Shown here: positions 1 to 8,322 of the stretch, in pieces
How positions within the stretch are numbered: the stretch's first letter is position 1
Layout: each line of letters starts with the position of its first letter
Origin: Patescibacteria group bacterium
Lineage (GTDB): Bacteria; Patescibacteriota; Minisyncoccia; Phycocordibacterales; UBA6065
Direction: 5' to 3'
Assembly (NCBI GenBank): GCA_028866595.1
Contig: JAGWHV010000008.1
Span: 1 to 18,845, forward strand
Length of the DNA stretch: 18,845 nucleotides
Program-made: the position numbers and the translations under genes
Notes under the pieces: model-generated
The model's database searches: none
What the model was told of the DNA's origin: nothing
Seen by the model: the letters and a program-made list of their open reading frames with translations, nothing else

Positions 1-3000
1 ACGGTCTCATTGGCAGTGGTGGCCAAGTCATCTCTGGCGGCTCAGCGAACGATTTCGCGGTGAGCGCATACGGCACGGGCGGCCTGATCTTTGGAACGAA
101 TGGCGGATCAGCTCGCATGACTATCGCCAATGGCGGCAACGTGGGCATCGGGACGACGAGCCCGGGAGCACTGCTCGATCTCTCAAGTTCCGCGCCGTAT
201 CTGCGCCTCACCGCCACAACAGGTACCAACTATGTCCAGCAAGATTTCGTCAACACCGGCGGGACGGTGAGGGTTGGCGCGGAGAATAGTAGTGGCGGCG
301 GCTTATTGAACGGCACATCGCCGTACGCAGGCGTATTCGGCACGACAGGCGCCAATCCTTTGCAATTCTCGACGAATAACAACGTCCGCATGACGGTGGC
401 TTCAGGTGGCAACGTCGGCATCGGGACGACAAGTCCGAATTACAAACTGGATGTCCAGAGTGCGAGCGGCCCGCAAGCGTCGTTCGGCAACGGCATATAC
501 AGCGGCACGGGCGCGTCGGGTGCCATCCGGATAGGGGATGCGAATATAACCAAGGCCTACGGTTCGAATTTCGTGTTCGCGAGCGGCATCGCGCCCGACT
601 CCGACAACAGCAGGACGAACGGCACCTCGACGGCTCGTTGGTCTGACGTTTATACCACGGGGATAGACAGCGTCGGCTCGCCGCTTGCCATCAATGCGAA
701 TTCTTCCGGAAACGTCGGCGTCGGCACTTCGTCGCCGGCCCAGGCATTCTCCGTATCCGGCACGGGATATTTTGCGGGCAGCGTTGGCATAGGCACGGCC
801 GCTCCGGCTCGGGCTCTTGATATAAGCCAAAACAATGCTCAATGGTATCAACAAGTCGTAGAGAACCTCGGTTCGACAGGCGGCGGCGGCATCCAATTCA
901 GGAACGACGGAACAGGCAGCTCTAATCAAGGCGCTTACGTCATGCTCGGCGGCTCGAACACTGGTTATAGCGAATATAACAAAAGGCTCGACCTCATCAG
1001 CTATGCCAACGGATCGGCGGGCACAGGCAGCGCCGGCATAACTCTCTCGATGGAAGGGACGTCGGAGGGCACTCAGGACGTTAGGATCATCAACGGTCCG
1101 AACGGCAGTCCGATACTCGACGTGCTCCAGACAGGAAACGTCGGCATTGGAACGAGCTCGCCGCAATCTCAGCTGAACCTCTACGCGTCGACTCCTACGC
1201 TTCAGCTGTCGCCGTCTGGATATGGTGGTAACACCTATTCAACGTACCTCGGCGCGATGAGCAACGCCATCGGAGAGCTCCAGCTCGGTAACAATGGCGT
1301 GAACTATATCGTCGGTGGCAATTCCGGGGTGGGCGGTGCGCTCCAGTTCGTCGTCAATAACACAGCTGCTTTCCCGACGACTCCAAACGGTACGACAGCG
1401 ATGTTCATCAACAGCTCCGGCAACGTCGGCATCGGCACAACGTCGCCGACCCAAGGATTGCTTCAGGTCGAGAAATCCCAGCACGGTAACACGAATGTCT
1501 TCATCAGTAACCCAGACACGACCGCATCTGATTACAACACCCAAGCACGCTTGGAGCTCGCTGTTGGCGGCAATACGATCGGTGCGCTCAAGACTACGGA
1601 AAAGCCGCTTACCGGTCTCTCCACGCCGGCGCTTTATCTCACGACCGAAGGCAGCTATCCGATCGCATTCGGCATCAACAATTCTCCGACGCCGAGTGAG
1701 GTCATCGATACGACGGGCAATCTCGGCATCGGCACATCGACGCCTATGGGCAAGCTTTCCATCTCCTCGTATACCAGCGGGCAGGGCGTCGATGTCGACT
1801 ACGGCAATGCGACCGGCCAGGTCGAGTCGATAAGCCTCCTCGCGAACGGTGTTGTGACAGGGCGCATCGGCGTGCAGATGAGGCAGTCGCCGAGTGAAGG
1901 CGACCTTTGGCTCGGCGGTTCGAGCGGCAGGGTGCTCACGGTGGCGAGCAGCGGGGACGTCGGCGTCGGTACCTCGACTCCAGGCGCGAAGCTGGATGCA
2001 TATACTTCCTCGGGAGACTCTCTCGATATCAGCAAAGCCAATGGGTCGCCGTACTTGGGATTGATAAGCACGAGCGGCAACAATTTCTACCTCAACAATA
2101 ATGTGGGAGTGCTGAGCGTCTTGAAGAACGACGCTTTGACCCCTATCATGTCGTTCTTGCAAAACGGCAATGTGGGCATCGGAACGACAAACCCTGGCGG
2201 CCTGCTTGATGTGCACAAGTCTGGCGCCGCTTCTCCTGCAAATTCGGGCTCAGCGGGTACTGGCGGTCTGCGCATATCAAATGGATTCGCCTCGAACGTC
2301 CTTGATATGGGTCAAGACGCATCAGGTAATAGCTGGATCCAGTCATATGCAAATTCGGGGGCCCTTTCGACATATGCGAACCTTAACCTCAACCCCAACG
2401 GCGGCAACGTCGGCATCGGATCGACATCGCCGTCGGCGAGCCTTGTGGTCAATGGCGGTAACAACTCGTATTCGTTCGGTACGAACAATGAACTCATACT
2501 GGGTTCGACCAACAATCCTGACTTGACGATTACGTCGAATGCCGGCTCGCTCGATACCGAAGTGCGCACCGACATCTCTCTCGCGCGCCTTATCTCGACC
2601 GGCTTGCCGCTCGACCTTGCCGCGCCATCAGGGCAGTATCTCACTTTGACTGCAGGCGGAAGCGAGCGTGTCCGTGTGACTTCTGGCGGTAACGTCGGCA
2701 TTGGGACGACGACGCCGAATCAACAGACGGTCATCGGCGGCACGGGCTCGCATGCTCTCGCCGTCACGGGCCTCTCTGGCGGCCAGTTCTTGCTCCTTGG
2801 TAATGAGGACTCGCTCGGCGTGAGTGCGCCGTCTTCGATCGAAGGCGCGAATGGTGGCCTCTATTTTGGCCACGGCTCGAGCTGGTCGAATTCGACCGGC
2901 GGCACGATATCGAACGGCATGTTCATCGCCCAGAGCGGAGGAGTGTCGATCGGGTCGTATGCGACCAATAGCAATGACGCCGGCTCGAACAATCTCATTG

Positions 3001-6000
3001 TGAGTGGGAGCGTGGGCATCGGTACGACGACGCCGTCGCAGGTTCTTTCTGTCCAAGGCGGCTTGTATGCCTCGGGTAACGCTTTTATCGGCGGGACCTT
3101 TACAGCTACGTCGACTGCGACGTTTGGCGATGCGACGCATACCGGCATCATCAAACTCACAAACGGCGACGGCTCGGCGAACTCGGTGACTATCACTAAT
3201 GATGGTCAAGGCAACGCTCTTATTCGCGGCACTGTCACTGTCGGTAACAATCTTATCAATGACACGACTGGAGCCGGTCTCACCGTCCAAGCGGGAAGCG
3301 GCGGTGCGCTTACCCTAGCAACGAATGGAGGTAGCGGTAGTGTTTACCTTTCACCGAATGGTTCAGTTGCCCTTACTGCTATGAACGGCGGCAACGTCGG
3401 CATAGGCACGACGAATCCGTCGTCCCGCCTCGACATCGTCGGTTCGGCGACGAGCTCGCCGGTGCTCACGCTGCGCGACCCTCTCGGTAACGTCTCTTTC
3501 GAATTGCGCGCGTCGACATCGACGCTCCAGAACACTTTTGTCGGAGAAGGCGCTGGCGCATTCAATACTACGGGTCAACAAGAGACGGCAGTGGGTTACG
3601 GTTCTCTCAATCACAACACGACAGGTACTGGTAACACCGCGACTGGTTTCTGGGCCCTTCTCGACAACACGAGCGGTGGCTCGAACACCGCGAATGGTTA
3701 CGGGGCGCTTTACTTGAATACATCAGGCCCTAACAACACCGCAACGGGTTATATGGCCCTCGCACAGAACTCGAACGGTGGCGACAATACAGCCGCGGGC
3801 GTCGACGCTTTGTCCAGTAATCAGACAGGTGACGGTAACACAGCAACAGGGTTCTACGCTCTCGAGGCCAACACGAGCGGCGGCGATAACACCGCTGAAG
3901 GTATATTTTCTCTCGGCGCCAATACTACTGGTAACAATAACAGCGTATTTGGTTCGAACGCGCTCAACTATAGTACGACAGGTAGCTTTAACGCTGCTGT
4001 CGGTAGCCTGGCTATGTACAGCAATACGACGGGTTGGGACAACACGGTAGTGGGCGGTTACGCCCTCTATGCCAATACATCCGCAACGAACACCGTCGCG
4101 ATCGGCTACGCCGCGGCCGAGGGAGGAGGCGCTTACTATAGCCAGGGAGGCACGTACATCGGCTCATACGCCGGCCAGCAGGTGGCGACCAGCTCCGATT
4201 ACAACACATTCATCGGCTATGCGTCGGGATATTCGAATACGACTGGCGGATATAACGTGGCGATCGGCCAGAATGTCGATTTGGCGTCGTCGACGGGGAG
4301 CCAGCAGCTGAACATCGGTAACTTGATCTATGGCACGGGCCTTTACAATGGAGGAAGCGATTCTTCTACTCCGGTAAGCGCAGGGAAAGTCGGCATCGGC
4401 ACATCGACGCCGACATCGACTCTCACGATTTCAGGCTCGCTCTGTCTTGATCGGGGAGCTGGTACGGCTTCGGTTGCTTGCGGTACGACCGCAGGCGAGC
4501 TCTACTACAATACTGCTGCTGCTGGTAATTACGACGTAGCTGAAGACTACCAAGCATCTGACATGACCATCGCCGCCGGCGACATCGTCAGGCTTGATCC
4601 CAACACGAAATATGGTCTTCTCAAGGCAGGAGTCGGTGATAGTATCTTTGGCGTCATCTCGACTAATCCTGGTCTAGTCCTTGGTGGCTCTGATCGTTTC
4701 TCTGCGAATTCGAGCTCGACGAGACCTGTCGCTCTCTCCGGTCGCGTCCCTGTAAAAGTGAATGGCCAAGGCGGCGATATCGTCATAGGCGACAGGATCG
4801 CTCTCTCATCGGTGCCAGGCGTTGGTAAGAAAGCGAGCGGCTCCGAAGAGACGGTCGGCATCGCCCTTGAACCGTGGTCGGGTGGCGCCCTTGACCAAGG
4901 CTTGATAGATGTCTTCGTCACCGTCAAACAGAATTTCAGTCAGAGCCAGTTCGCTATCGATGGCGCCGGCAACGTGGGCATTGGAACCTCGACGCCGGGG
5001 TACAAGCTCCAAGTGAATGGCGTCATGGCGACGAATGGGCTCGTTCTTGTCGGCGCCGCTGGCTCGACGACGCCTACGGACGTACTCGACGCGACAGGCC
5101 AGGGCATAGATCTCGCCAAGATGTCGACGTTCGTCCTCTCGAACGAAGCCGCGCTCGCGACCAGGTTGGATGCTCTCACCGCTCAAGTCGCTTCGAATAC
5201 GGAAGACATCGCCGCTTTGAAGTCGAGCCTTGCCACGACGACCGCCGAGATCGCCGCTCTCCAGAGCCAAGAGGCGAATCAGGCGGCGAATGCCGCGTCG
5301 CCGACATCCGCTCTCGCGGTCGAATCTGCGACGACCACAGAAGCGACGACGACGCAGACGATTGTCTGGTCATCAGATCTTTCGAACCAGATCGTCGCAT
5401 TTCTCGAGACCGTCGGCCTCAAACTCCAGAACGGCATCGCTTATATCCAGAATGCGATCGTGAGCTCGCTCACGGCGGACGTCGCTTATATCAAGAACGC
5501 GACGATCGATTCTGCCTCCGTCGGCGCTTTGACCATCGGTTCGGAAGGCTCGCGCACCGGCATCACCCTCTATGACCAGCTCACCGGCGATCCATATTGC
5601 TTGTCAATCGCCGGTGGCCAGCCGAGGACAACGGCTGGCGCATGTCCGACGGCTGCTTCGAGCACGCCGCCTGTAACAGCGCCAGCGACAGGCGTCTCTG
5701 GCAGCCTCGTCACTCAAGCGACACCTTCCGTGACGCCGCAAGCCGTGGAGCCAGCATCAGTCGCTGACGGCTCGACGACAGCCGTAACGACGGCGCCTAT
5801 GCAGACGGACACGCCTGCGACGGCGGCGACTACGACCACCACCACTACTGCCACTACTGCCACGACGACCGCAGACGTAGCGACATCTACGCCCGATATA
5901 CTGACAGTAACGGCCACGAGCACCCCAGACGTAGCGACGACGACTGTCGCTACGACCACCGCAGACGTAGCGACATCTACGCCCGATATACTGACAGTAA

Positions 6001-6038
6001 CGGATGCAACGACGACAGCTACGAGCACGACTCCATAA
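1..6038 (+). CDS. Giant repetitive surface/fibre-like protein, 5' truncated by window
   Basis: The frame is open from base 3 to the stop at 6036-6038 (about 2011 residues visible), so the gene begins upstream; the GTG at 60 is an internal Val. The visible part is rich in Gly, Ser, Thr and Asn. In order it holds: fifteen copies of a G-N-V-G-I-G-T-(T/S)-(S/T)-P module followed by a short hydrophobic strand (first Asn codon at 138, last at 4971); ten 17-residue YadA-head-like repeats (3564-4073) between modules 13 and 14; a compact conserved region (about 4515-4935) with YDVAEDYQASD, GVISTNPG and VALSGRVPVKV; a predicted coiled coil (about 5119-5270); a segment with paired cysteines (DPYC...GACP, about 5586-5646); and a Thr/Ala/Pro low-complexity tail. 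I see no transmembrane helix, LPxTG signal or S74 chaperone in the visible part. Such proteins are common in CPR genomes and resemble phage tail fibres and trimeric adhesins. A role in surface attachment is inference. Confidence 0.9.
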   Translation, partial: GLIGSGGQVISGGSANDFAVSAYGTGGLIFGTNGGSARMTIANGGNVGIGTTSPGALLDLSSSAPYLRLTATTGTNYVQQDFVNTGGTVRVGAENSSGGGLLNGTSPYAGVFGTTGANPLQFSTNNNVRMTVASGGNVGIGTTSPNYKLDVQSASGPQASFGNGIYSGTGASGAIRIGDANITKAYGSNFVFASGIAPDSDNSRTNGTSTARWSDVYTTGIDSVGSPLAINANSSGNVGVGTSSPAQAFSVSGTGYFAGSVGIGTAAPARALDISQNNAQWYQQVVENLGSTGGGGIQFRNDGTGSSNQGAYVMLGGSNTGYSEYNKRLDLISYANGSAGTGSAGITLSMEGTSEGTQDVRIINGPNGSPILDVLQTGNVGIGTSSPQSQLNLYASTPTLQLSPSGYGGNTYSTYLGAMSNAIGELQLGNNGVNYIVGGNSGVGGALQFVVNNTAAFPTTPNGTTAMFINSSGNVGIGTTSPTQGLLQVEKSQHGNTNVFISNPDTTASDYNTQARLELAVGGNTIGALKTTEKPLTGLSTPALYLTTEGSYPIAFGINNSPTPSEVIDTTGNLGIGTSTPMGKLSISSYTSGQGVDVDYGNATGQVESISLLANGVVTGRIGVQMRQSPSEGDLWLGGSSGRVLTVASSGDVGVGTSTPGAKLDAYTSSGDSLDISKANGSPYLGLISTSGNNFYLNNNVGVLSVLKNDALTPIMSFLQNGNVGIGTTNPGGLLDVHKSGAASPANSGSAGTGGLRISNGFASNVLDMGQDASGNSWIQSYANSGALSTYANLNLNPNGGNVGIGSTSPSASLVVNGGNNSYSFGTNNELILGSTNNPDLTITSNAGSLDTEVRTDISLARLISTGLPLDLAAPSGQYLTLTAGGSERVRVTSGGNVGIGTTTPNQQTVIGGTGSHALAVTGLSGGQFLLLGNEDSLGVSAPSSIEGANGGLYFGHGSSWSNSTGGTISNGMFIAQSGGVSIGSYATNSNDAGSNNLIVSGSVGIGTTTPSQVLSVQGGLYASGNAFIGGTFTATSTATFGDATHTGIIKLTNGDGSANSVTITNDGQGNALIRGTVTVGNNLINDTTGAGLTVQAGSGGALTLATNGGSGSVYLSPNGSVALTAMNGGNVGIGTTNPSSRLDIVGSATSSPVLTLRDPLGNVSFELRASTSTLQNTFVGEGAGAFNTTGQQETAVGYGSLNHNTTGTGNTATGFWALLDNTSGGSNTANGYGALYLNTSGPNNTATGYMALAQNSNGGDNTAAGVDALSSNQTGDGNTATGFYALEANTSGGDNTAEGIFSLGANTTGNNNSVFGSNALNYSTTGSFNAAVGSLAMYSNTTGWDNTVVGGYALYANTSATNTVAIGYAAAEGGGAYYSQGGTYIGSYAGQQVATSSDYNTFIGYASGYSNTTGGYNVAIGQNVDLASSTGSQQLNIGNLIYGTGLYNGGSDSSTPVSAGKVGIGTSTPTSTLTISGSLCLDRGAGTASVACGTTAGELYYNTAAAGNYDVAEDYQASDMTIAAGDIVRLDPNTKYGLLKAGVGDSIFGVISTNPGLVLGGSDRFSANSSSTRPVALSGRVPVKVNGQGGDIVIGDRIALSSVPGVGKKASGSEETVGIALEPWSGGALDQGLIDVFVTVKQNFSQSQFAIDGAGNVGIGTSTPGYKLQVNGVMATNGLVLVGAAGSTTPTDVLDATGQGIDLAKMSTFVLSNEAALATRLDALTAQVASNTEDIAALKSSLATTTAEIAALQSQEANQAANAASPTSALAVESATTTEATTTQTIVWSSDLSNQIVAFLETVGLKLQNGIAYIQNAIVSSLTADVAYIKNATIDSASVGALTIGSEGSRTGITLYDQLTGDPYCLSIAGGQPRTTAGACPTAASSTPPVTAPATGVSGSLVTQATPSVTPQAVEPASVADGSTTAVTTAPMQTDTPATAATTTTTTTATTATTTADVATSTPDILTVTATSTPDVATTTVATTTADVATSTPDILTVTDATTTATSTTP
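3564..4073 (+). repeat. Ten tandem 51-bp coding repeats (17-residue YadA-head-like units)
   Basis: Ten uninterrupted 17-residue units follow the pattern N-T-(T/S)-G-x-x-N-T-A-x-G-(Y/F)-x-A-L-x-x; examples are NTSGGSNTANGYGALYL and NTSGPNNTATGYMALAQ. The first unit (NTTGQQETAVGYGSLNH) begins at 3564 and the tenth (NTTGWDNTVVGGYALYA) ends at 4073. Related degenerate units continue to about 4300 (NTVAIGYAA, NTFIGYASGYS, NVAIGQN). The spacing and the NTAxGYxAL core match the head repeats of YadA-type trimeric adhesins, which form left-handed beta-rolls. The DNA of the units has diverged, so this is an old protein-level repeat. Confidence 0.9.
5868..6003 (+). repeat. 46-bp perfect direct repeat in the 3' end of the fibre gene
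   Basis: Bases 5868-5913 and 5958-6003 are identical over 46 bp with a 90-bp period. Each copy encodes TADVATSTPDILTVT. A shorter 13-base piece of the unit (cagacgtagcgac) also occurs between them at 5926-5938. The period is a multiple of three, so gain or loss of a unit keeps the frame. The repeat lies in the Thr/Ala-rich tail just before the stop. Confidence 0.95.
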
Positions 6039-6048
6039 CGTCCGCCAA

Positions 6049-6057
6049 TGCTATAAT
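6049..6057 (+). promoter_or_regulatory. Extended -10 promoter for the gap operon
   Basis: TGCTATAAT matches the extended -10 consensus TGnTATAAT exactly. It begins 10 nt after the stop of the fibre gene, in an AT-rich patch of an otherwise GC-rich region. No good -35 is visible (gactcc at 17-nt spacing). Transcription would start near 6064, giving a leader of about 27 nt before the gap ATG. The same nine bases occur upstream of the S41 protease gene at 17490-17498. Confidence 0.65.
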
Positions 6058-6090
6058 AAAAACTGATAAGTTTAATCCATAGAATCCGAC

Positions 6091-7143
6091 ATGTTCCAAA
6101 AGAAAAAAATCCGTGTGGCGATCAATGGCTTCGGCAGGATCGGCCGGGCATTTCTCAAGGTCGCTCGCGAGCGCGACGAGATCGAGGTCGTCGCTGTGAA
6201 TGATCTCGGCGACATCAAGAATATGGCATACCTTCTCAAACACGATACCGTCTATCGAACATCGCCTTTCGATGTCCAAGCCGTCGAAGGCAGCGATCCG
6301 TACCTTCTGGTTGACGGCGAGAAGATCATGTTCTTGAGTCAGCGCGATCCGGCTCAACTACCTTGGAAAAAAATGAGTATCGACGTCGTCGTCGAATCGA
6401 CAGGCTTGTTCACCTCATATGATAAAGCCAAAGTCCACCTCGATGCCGGTGCCCGCCGCGTCGTCATATCGGCGCCCGCGAAAGGAGGGCAGGGCGAATC
6501 AATGACGCCGGGCGTATCCGGAGCGACGATCCTCATGGGCGTGAACGAGGACAAATTCAAGACATGCCAGATCACCTCGAACGCTTCGTGCACGACGAAT
6601 GCCGGCTCGCCGATCATCACCATCCTGGACGAGGCGATCGGCATCGAGAAAGCCGTCCTCAACACTGTCCACGGCTATACCGCTTCGCAGTCGATCGTCG
6701 ATGGCCCAGCCAAGAAAGATTGGCGAGAAGGCAGGGCGGCGGCCATGAACATCGTGCCGACGTCGACAGGTGCGGCGATCGCCACGACCAAAGCCTTGAC
6801 CCAGCTCGAGGGTAAATTCGACGGCATATCGATCCGCGTCCCTGTCGTCGCCGGCTCGATCGTCGATATCACGTTCATCGCCAAGCGACCGACAACGGCC
6901 GATGAGGTGAACATCATCCTCAAGAAAGCTTCCGGCGAAGCGCGCTGGCGCGACATATTCGCTACGACGGACGAAGAGCTCGTCTCGTCGGACATCCTCG
7001 GGGAGTCGCACGCTTCGATCGCCGACCTCAAAATGACCCGCGTCGTCGACGGCACTCTCGTCAAAGTCCTCGGCTGGTACGACAACGAGATGGGGTACAC
7101 TCATACCCTCGTCTCGCACGTCATTAAAGCGGGGCAAGCATAA
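6091..7143 (+). CDS. gap: Glyceraldehyde-3-phosphate dehydrogenase, type I
   Basis: The 350-residue product is a full-length phosphorylating GAPDH, which oxidises glyceraldehyde-3-phosphate with NAD and phosphate to 1,3-bisphosphoglycerate in lower glycolysis. The Rossmann motif INGFGRIGR is at residues 11-19. Asp38 in VNDLGD fits NAD rather than NADP preference. The active site is SNASCTTN with catalytic Cys167, and the partner His194 is in HGYTASQ. The substrate-binding PTSTGAA motif is at 223-229. The usual second Cys of the CTTNC motif is Ala171, which is known to be dispensable. It is the first gene of a carbon-metabolism operon: an extended -10 lies 33 nt upstream, and rpiB follows after 8 nt. 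No Shine-Dalgarno sequence is visible. Confidence 0.97.
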   Translation: MFQKKKIRVAINGFGRIGRAFLKVARERDEIEVVAVNDLGDIKNMAYLLKHDTVYRTSPFDVQAVEGSDPYLLVDGEKIMFLSQRDPAQLPWKKMSIDVVVESTGLFTSYDKAKVHLDAGARRVVISAPAKGGQGESMTPGVSGATILMGVNEDKFKTCQITSNASCTTNAGSPIITILDEAIGIEKAVLNTVHGYTASQSIVDGPAKKDWREGRAAAMNIVPTSTGAAIATTKALTQLEGKFDGISIRVPVVAGSIVDITFIAKRPTTADEVNIILKKASGEARWRDIFATTDEELVSSDILGESHASIADLKMTRVVDGTLVKVLGWYDNEMGYTHTLVSHVIKAGQA

Positions 7144-7151
7144 TCGCTCCC

Positions 7152-7613
7152 ATGAAGATACTCATCGCATCAGATCACGCTGGTTTCGAGACGAAGAAAT
7201 ATCTCGTCGAGCATCTCTCTCTCGCAGGCCACGAGGTACGTGATTTAGGCGCCAAGGAATATACGCCCGACGACGACTATCCGGACTTCGTATCTCTCGT
7301 TGCCAAAGAGATATCGCATAATCCAGGAGCCGCGGAGGTCTGCGGAATCGTTCTTGGCGGTTCAGGCCAGGGCGAGGCAATATGCGCTAACAAATTTTAC
7401 GGCGTCCGCGCCGCTGTCTATTATGGCGGCAATACCGATATTGTCAGACTCTCGCGCCAGCATAATGACGCCAATGTCCTCTCTCTCGGTGCGAGGTTCC
7501 TTTCGCCGGCTGAAGCTCTCAATGCCGTGAATCTCTGGTTGGCGACGCCGTTTTCGGGCGAAGAGCGCCACAAGCGCCGCATCGCCAAGCTTTTCAATAT
7601 CGCTCACGTTTGA
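7152..7613 (+). CDS. rpiB: Ribose-5-phosphate isomerase B, Glu-type active site
   Basis: The 153-residue product matches RpiB/LacAB isomerases, which interconvert ribose-5-phosphate and ribulose-5-phosphate. Conserved pieces are the N-terminal ASDHAG (residues 6-11), the anion-binding GGSGQGEAICANK (69-81), and RQHNDANVLSLGAR (102-115) containing His104. The catalytic Cys of E. coli-type RpiB (in CGTGIG) is Gly here. Glu76 in SGQGE instead matches the variant known from mycobacterial RpiB (SGNGE), where a Glu acts as the base, so the enzyme should be active. It lies 8 nt after gap and 1 nt before the rpe-like gene, and all three should share one transcript. Confidence 0.93.
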   Translation: MKILIASDHAGFETKKYLVEHLSLAGHEVRDLGAKEYTPDDDYPDFVSLVAKEISHNPGAAEVCGIVLGGSGQGEAICANKFYGVRAAVYYGGNTDIVRLSRQHNDANVLSLGARFLSPAEALNAVNLWLATPFSGEERHKRRIAKLFNIAHV

Positions 7614-7614
7614 T

Positions 7615-8313
7615 ATGACAGAGATCATCCCCGCCATATTGCCGAGATCATACGATGAGCTTGTTCGCGGGCTTGATATCGTCGCCGGTCACGCGCCCAT
7701 CGTCCAGATAGATATATGTGACGGAGCGTACGTGCCGAGTCGGACGTGGCCGTATCTTAAAGGCGCGAGCGGTTCGACGGATCAGATATTCGAGAGCGTC
7801 GTGAGCCAGGAAGCGGCCTTGCCCCACTGGGAGGACGTCGACTTCGAATTCGATCTCATGACCCGCGGCGCTCATGAAAAAATACCCGATTTCATATCTG
7901 CTGGCGCTTCGCGGATCGTCGTCCACCGCGCGTCCGTCGATGACGCCGAGCTTGCGAGCATCGTCCGCGATTATGGCGACCTCGTCGAGATCGGCGTCGC
8001 TCTTATGCCGTCTGATGATCCGGCAACCACCGCTCGGTCTATAGCCGATATCATCTCGCATATCCGCTTCGTCCAAGTGATGGGCATAGAGAAGATCGGT
8101 TTCCAGGGCCAACCGTGGAGCCCGCGTTCTCTTGATCTCGTCCGGGCGCTTCGGGCCGCATACCCTGACCTCGTCATATCTGTCGATGGGGGAGAGACGC
8201 TCGAACATGCCGCTCTTGCCGTATCGGCTGGCGCTAATCGATTGGTTGTGGGTAGCGCGCTCTTCGGAAGCGGCGATTTTCTTGGTACACTAGAAGCATT
8301 CCGGGCGCTCTAG
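7615..8313 (+). CDS. rpe: Ribulose-phosphate 3-epimerase family protein, divergent
   Basis: The 232-residue product has the TIM-barrel layout of Rpe, which interconverts ribulose-5-phosphate and xylulose-5-phosphate. Recognisable motifs are the N-terminal IIPAIL, VQIDICDGAYVPS (residues 30-42), FDLM (79-82), AGASRIVVH (97-104), GVAL (127-130), SVDGG (189-193) and GANRLVVGSALFG at the phosphate site (207-219). The catalytic Asp36 and Asp191 are kept. Two metal-binding His of classical Rpe are replaced: HVDVMDG is QIDICDG (Gln31) and HLM is DLM (Asp80). The usual MSVNPGFGGQ loop is changed to MGIEKIGFQGQ. Gene order between rpiB and transketolase supports an epimerase role. A related barrel enzyme with altered metal use is the alternative. 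Confidence 0.8.
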   Translation: MTEIIPAILPRSYDELVRGLDIVAGHAPIVQIDICDGAYVPSRTWPYLKGASGSTDQIFESVVSQEAALPHWEDVDFEFDLMTRGAHEKIPDFISAGASRIVVHRASVDDAELASIVRDYGDLVEIGVALMPSDDPATTARSIADIISHIRFVQVMGIEKIGFQGQPWSPRSLDLVRALRAAYPDLVISVDGGETLEHAALAVSAGANRLVVGSALFGSGDFLGTLEAFRAL

Positions 8314-8322
8314 CCGGACATT

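Noticed and set aside
60..62. GTG as the start of the large fibre gene
   Set aside because: The frame is open back to base 3 and encodes the same Gly/Ser-rich composition upstream (GLIGSGGQVISGG), so the gene is cut by the window edge.
402..2216. Long minus-strand open frames (254 and 325 residues) opposite the fibre gene
   Set aside because: They are Arg/Ala/Asp-rich mirror frames of a repetitive GC-rich gene and show no domain motif.
3564..4073. Regular 51-bp period as a CRISPR-like array
   Set aside because: The units are contiguous, translated in frame as a 17-residue protein repeat, diverge in sequence and have no spacers.
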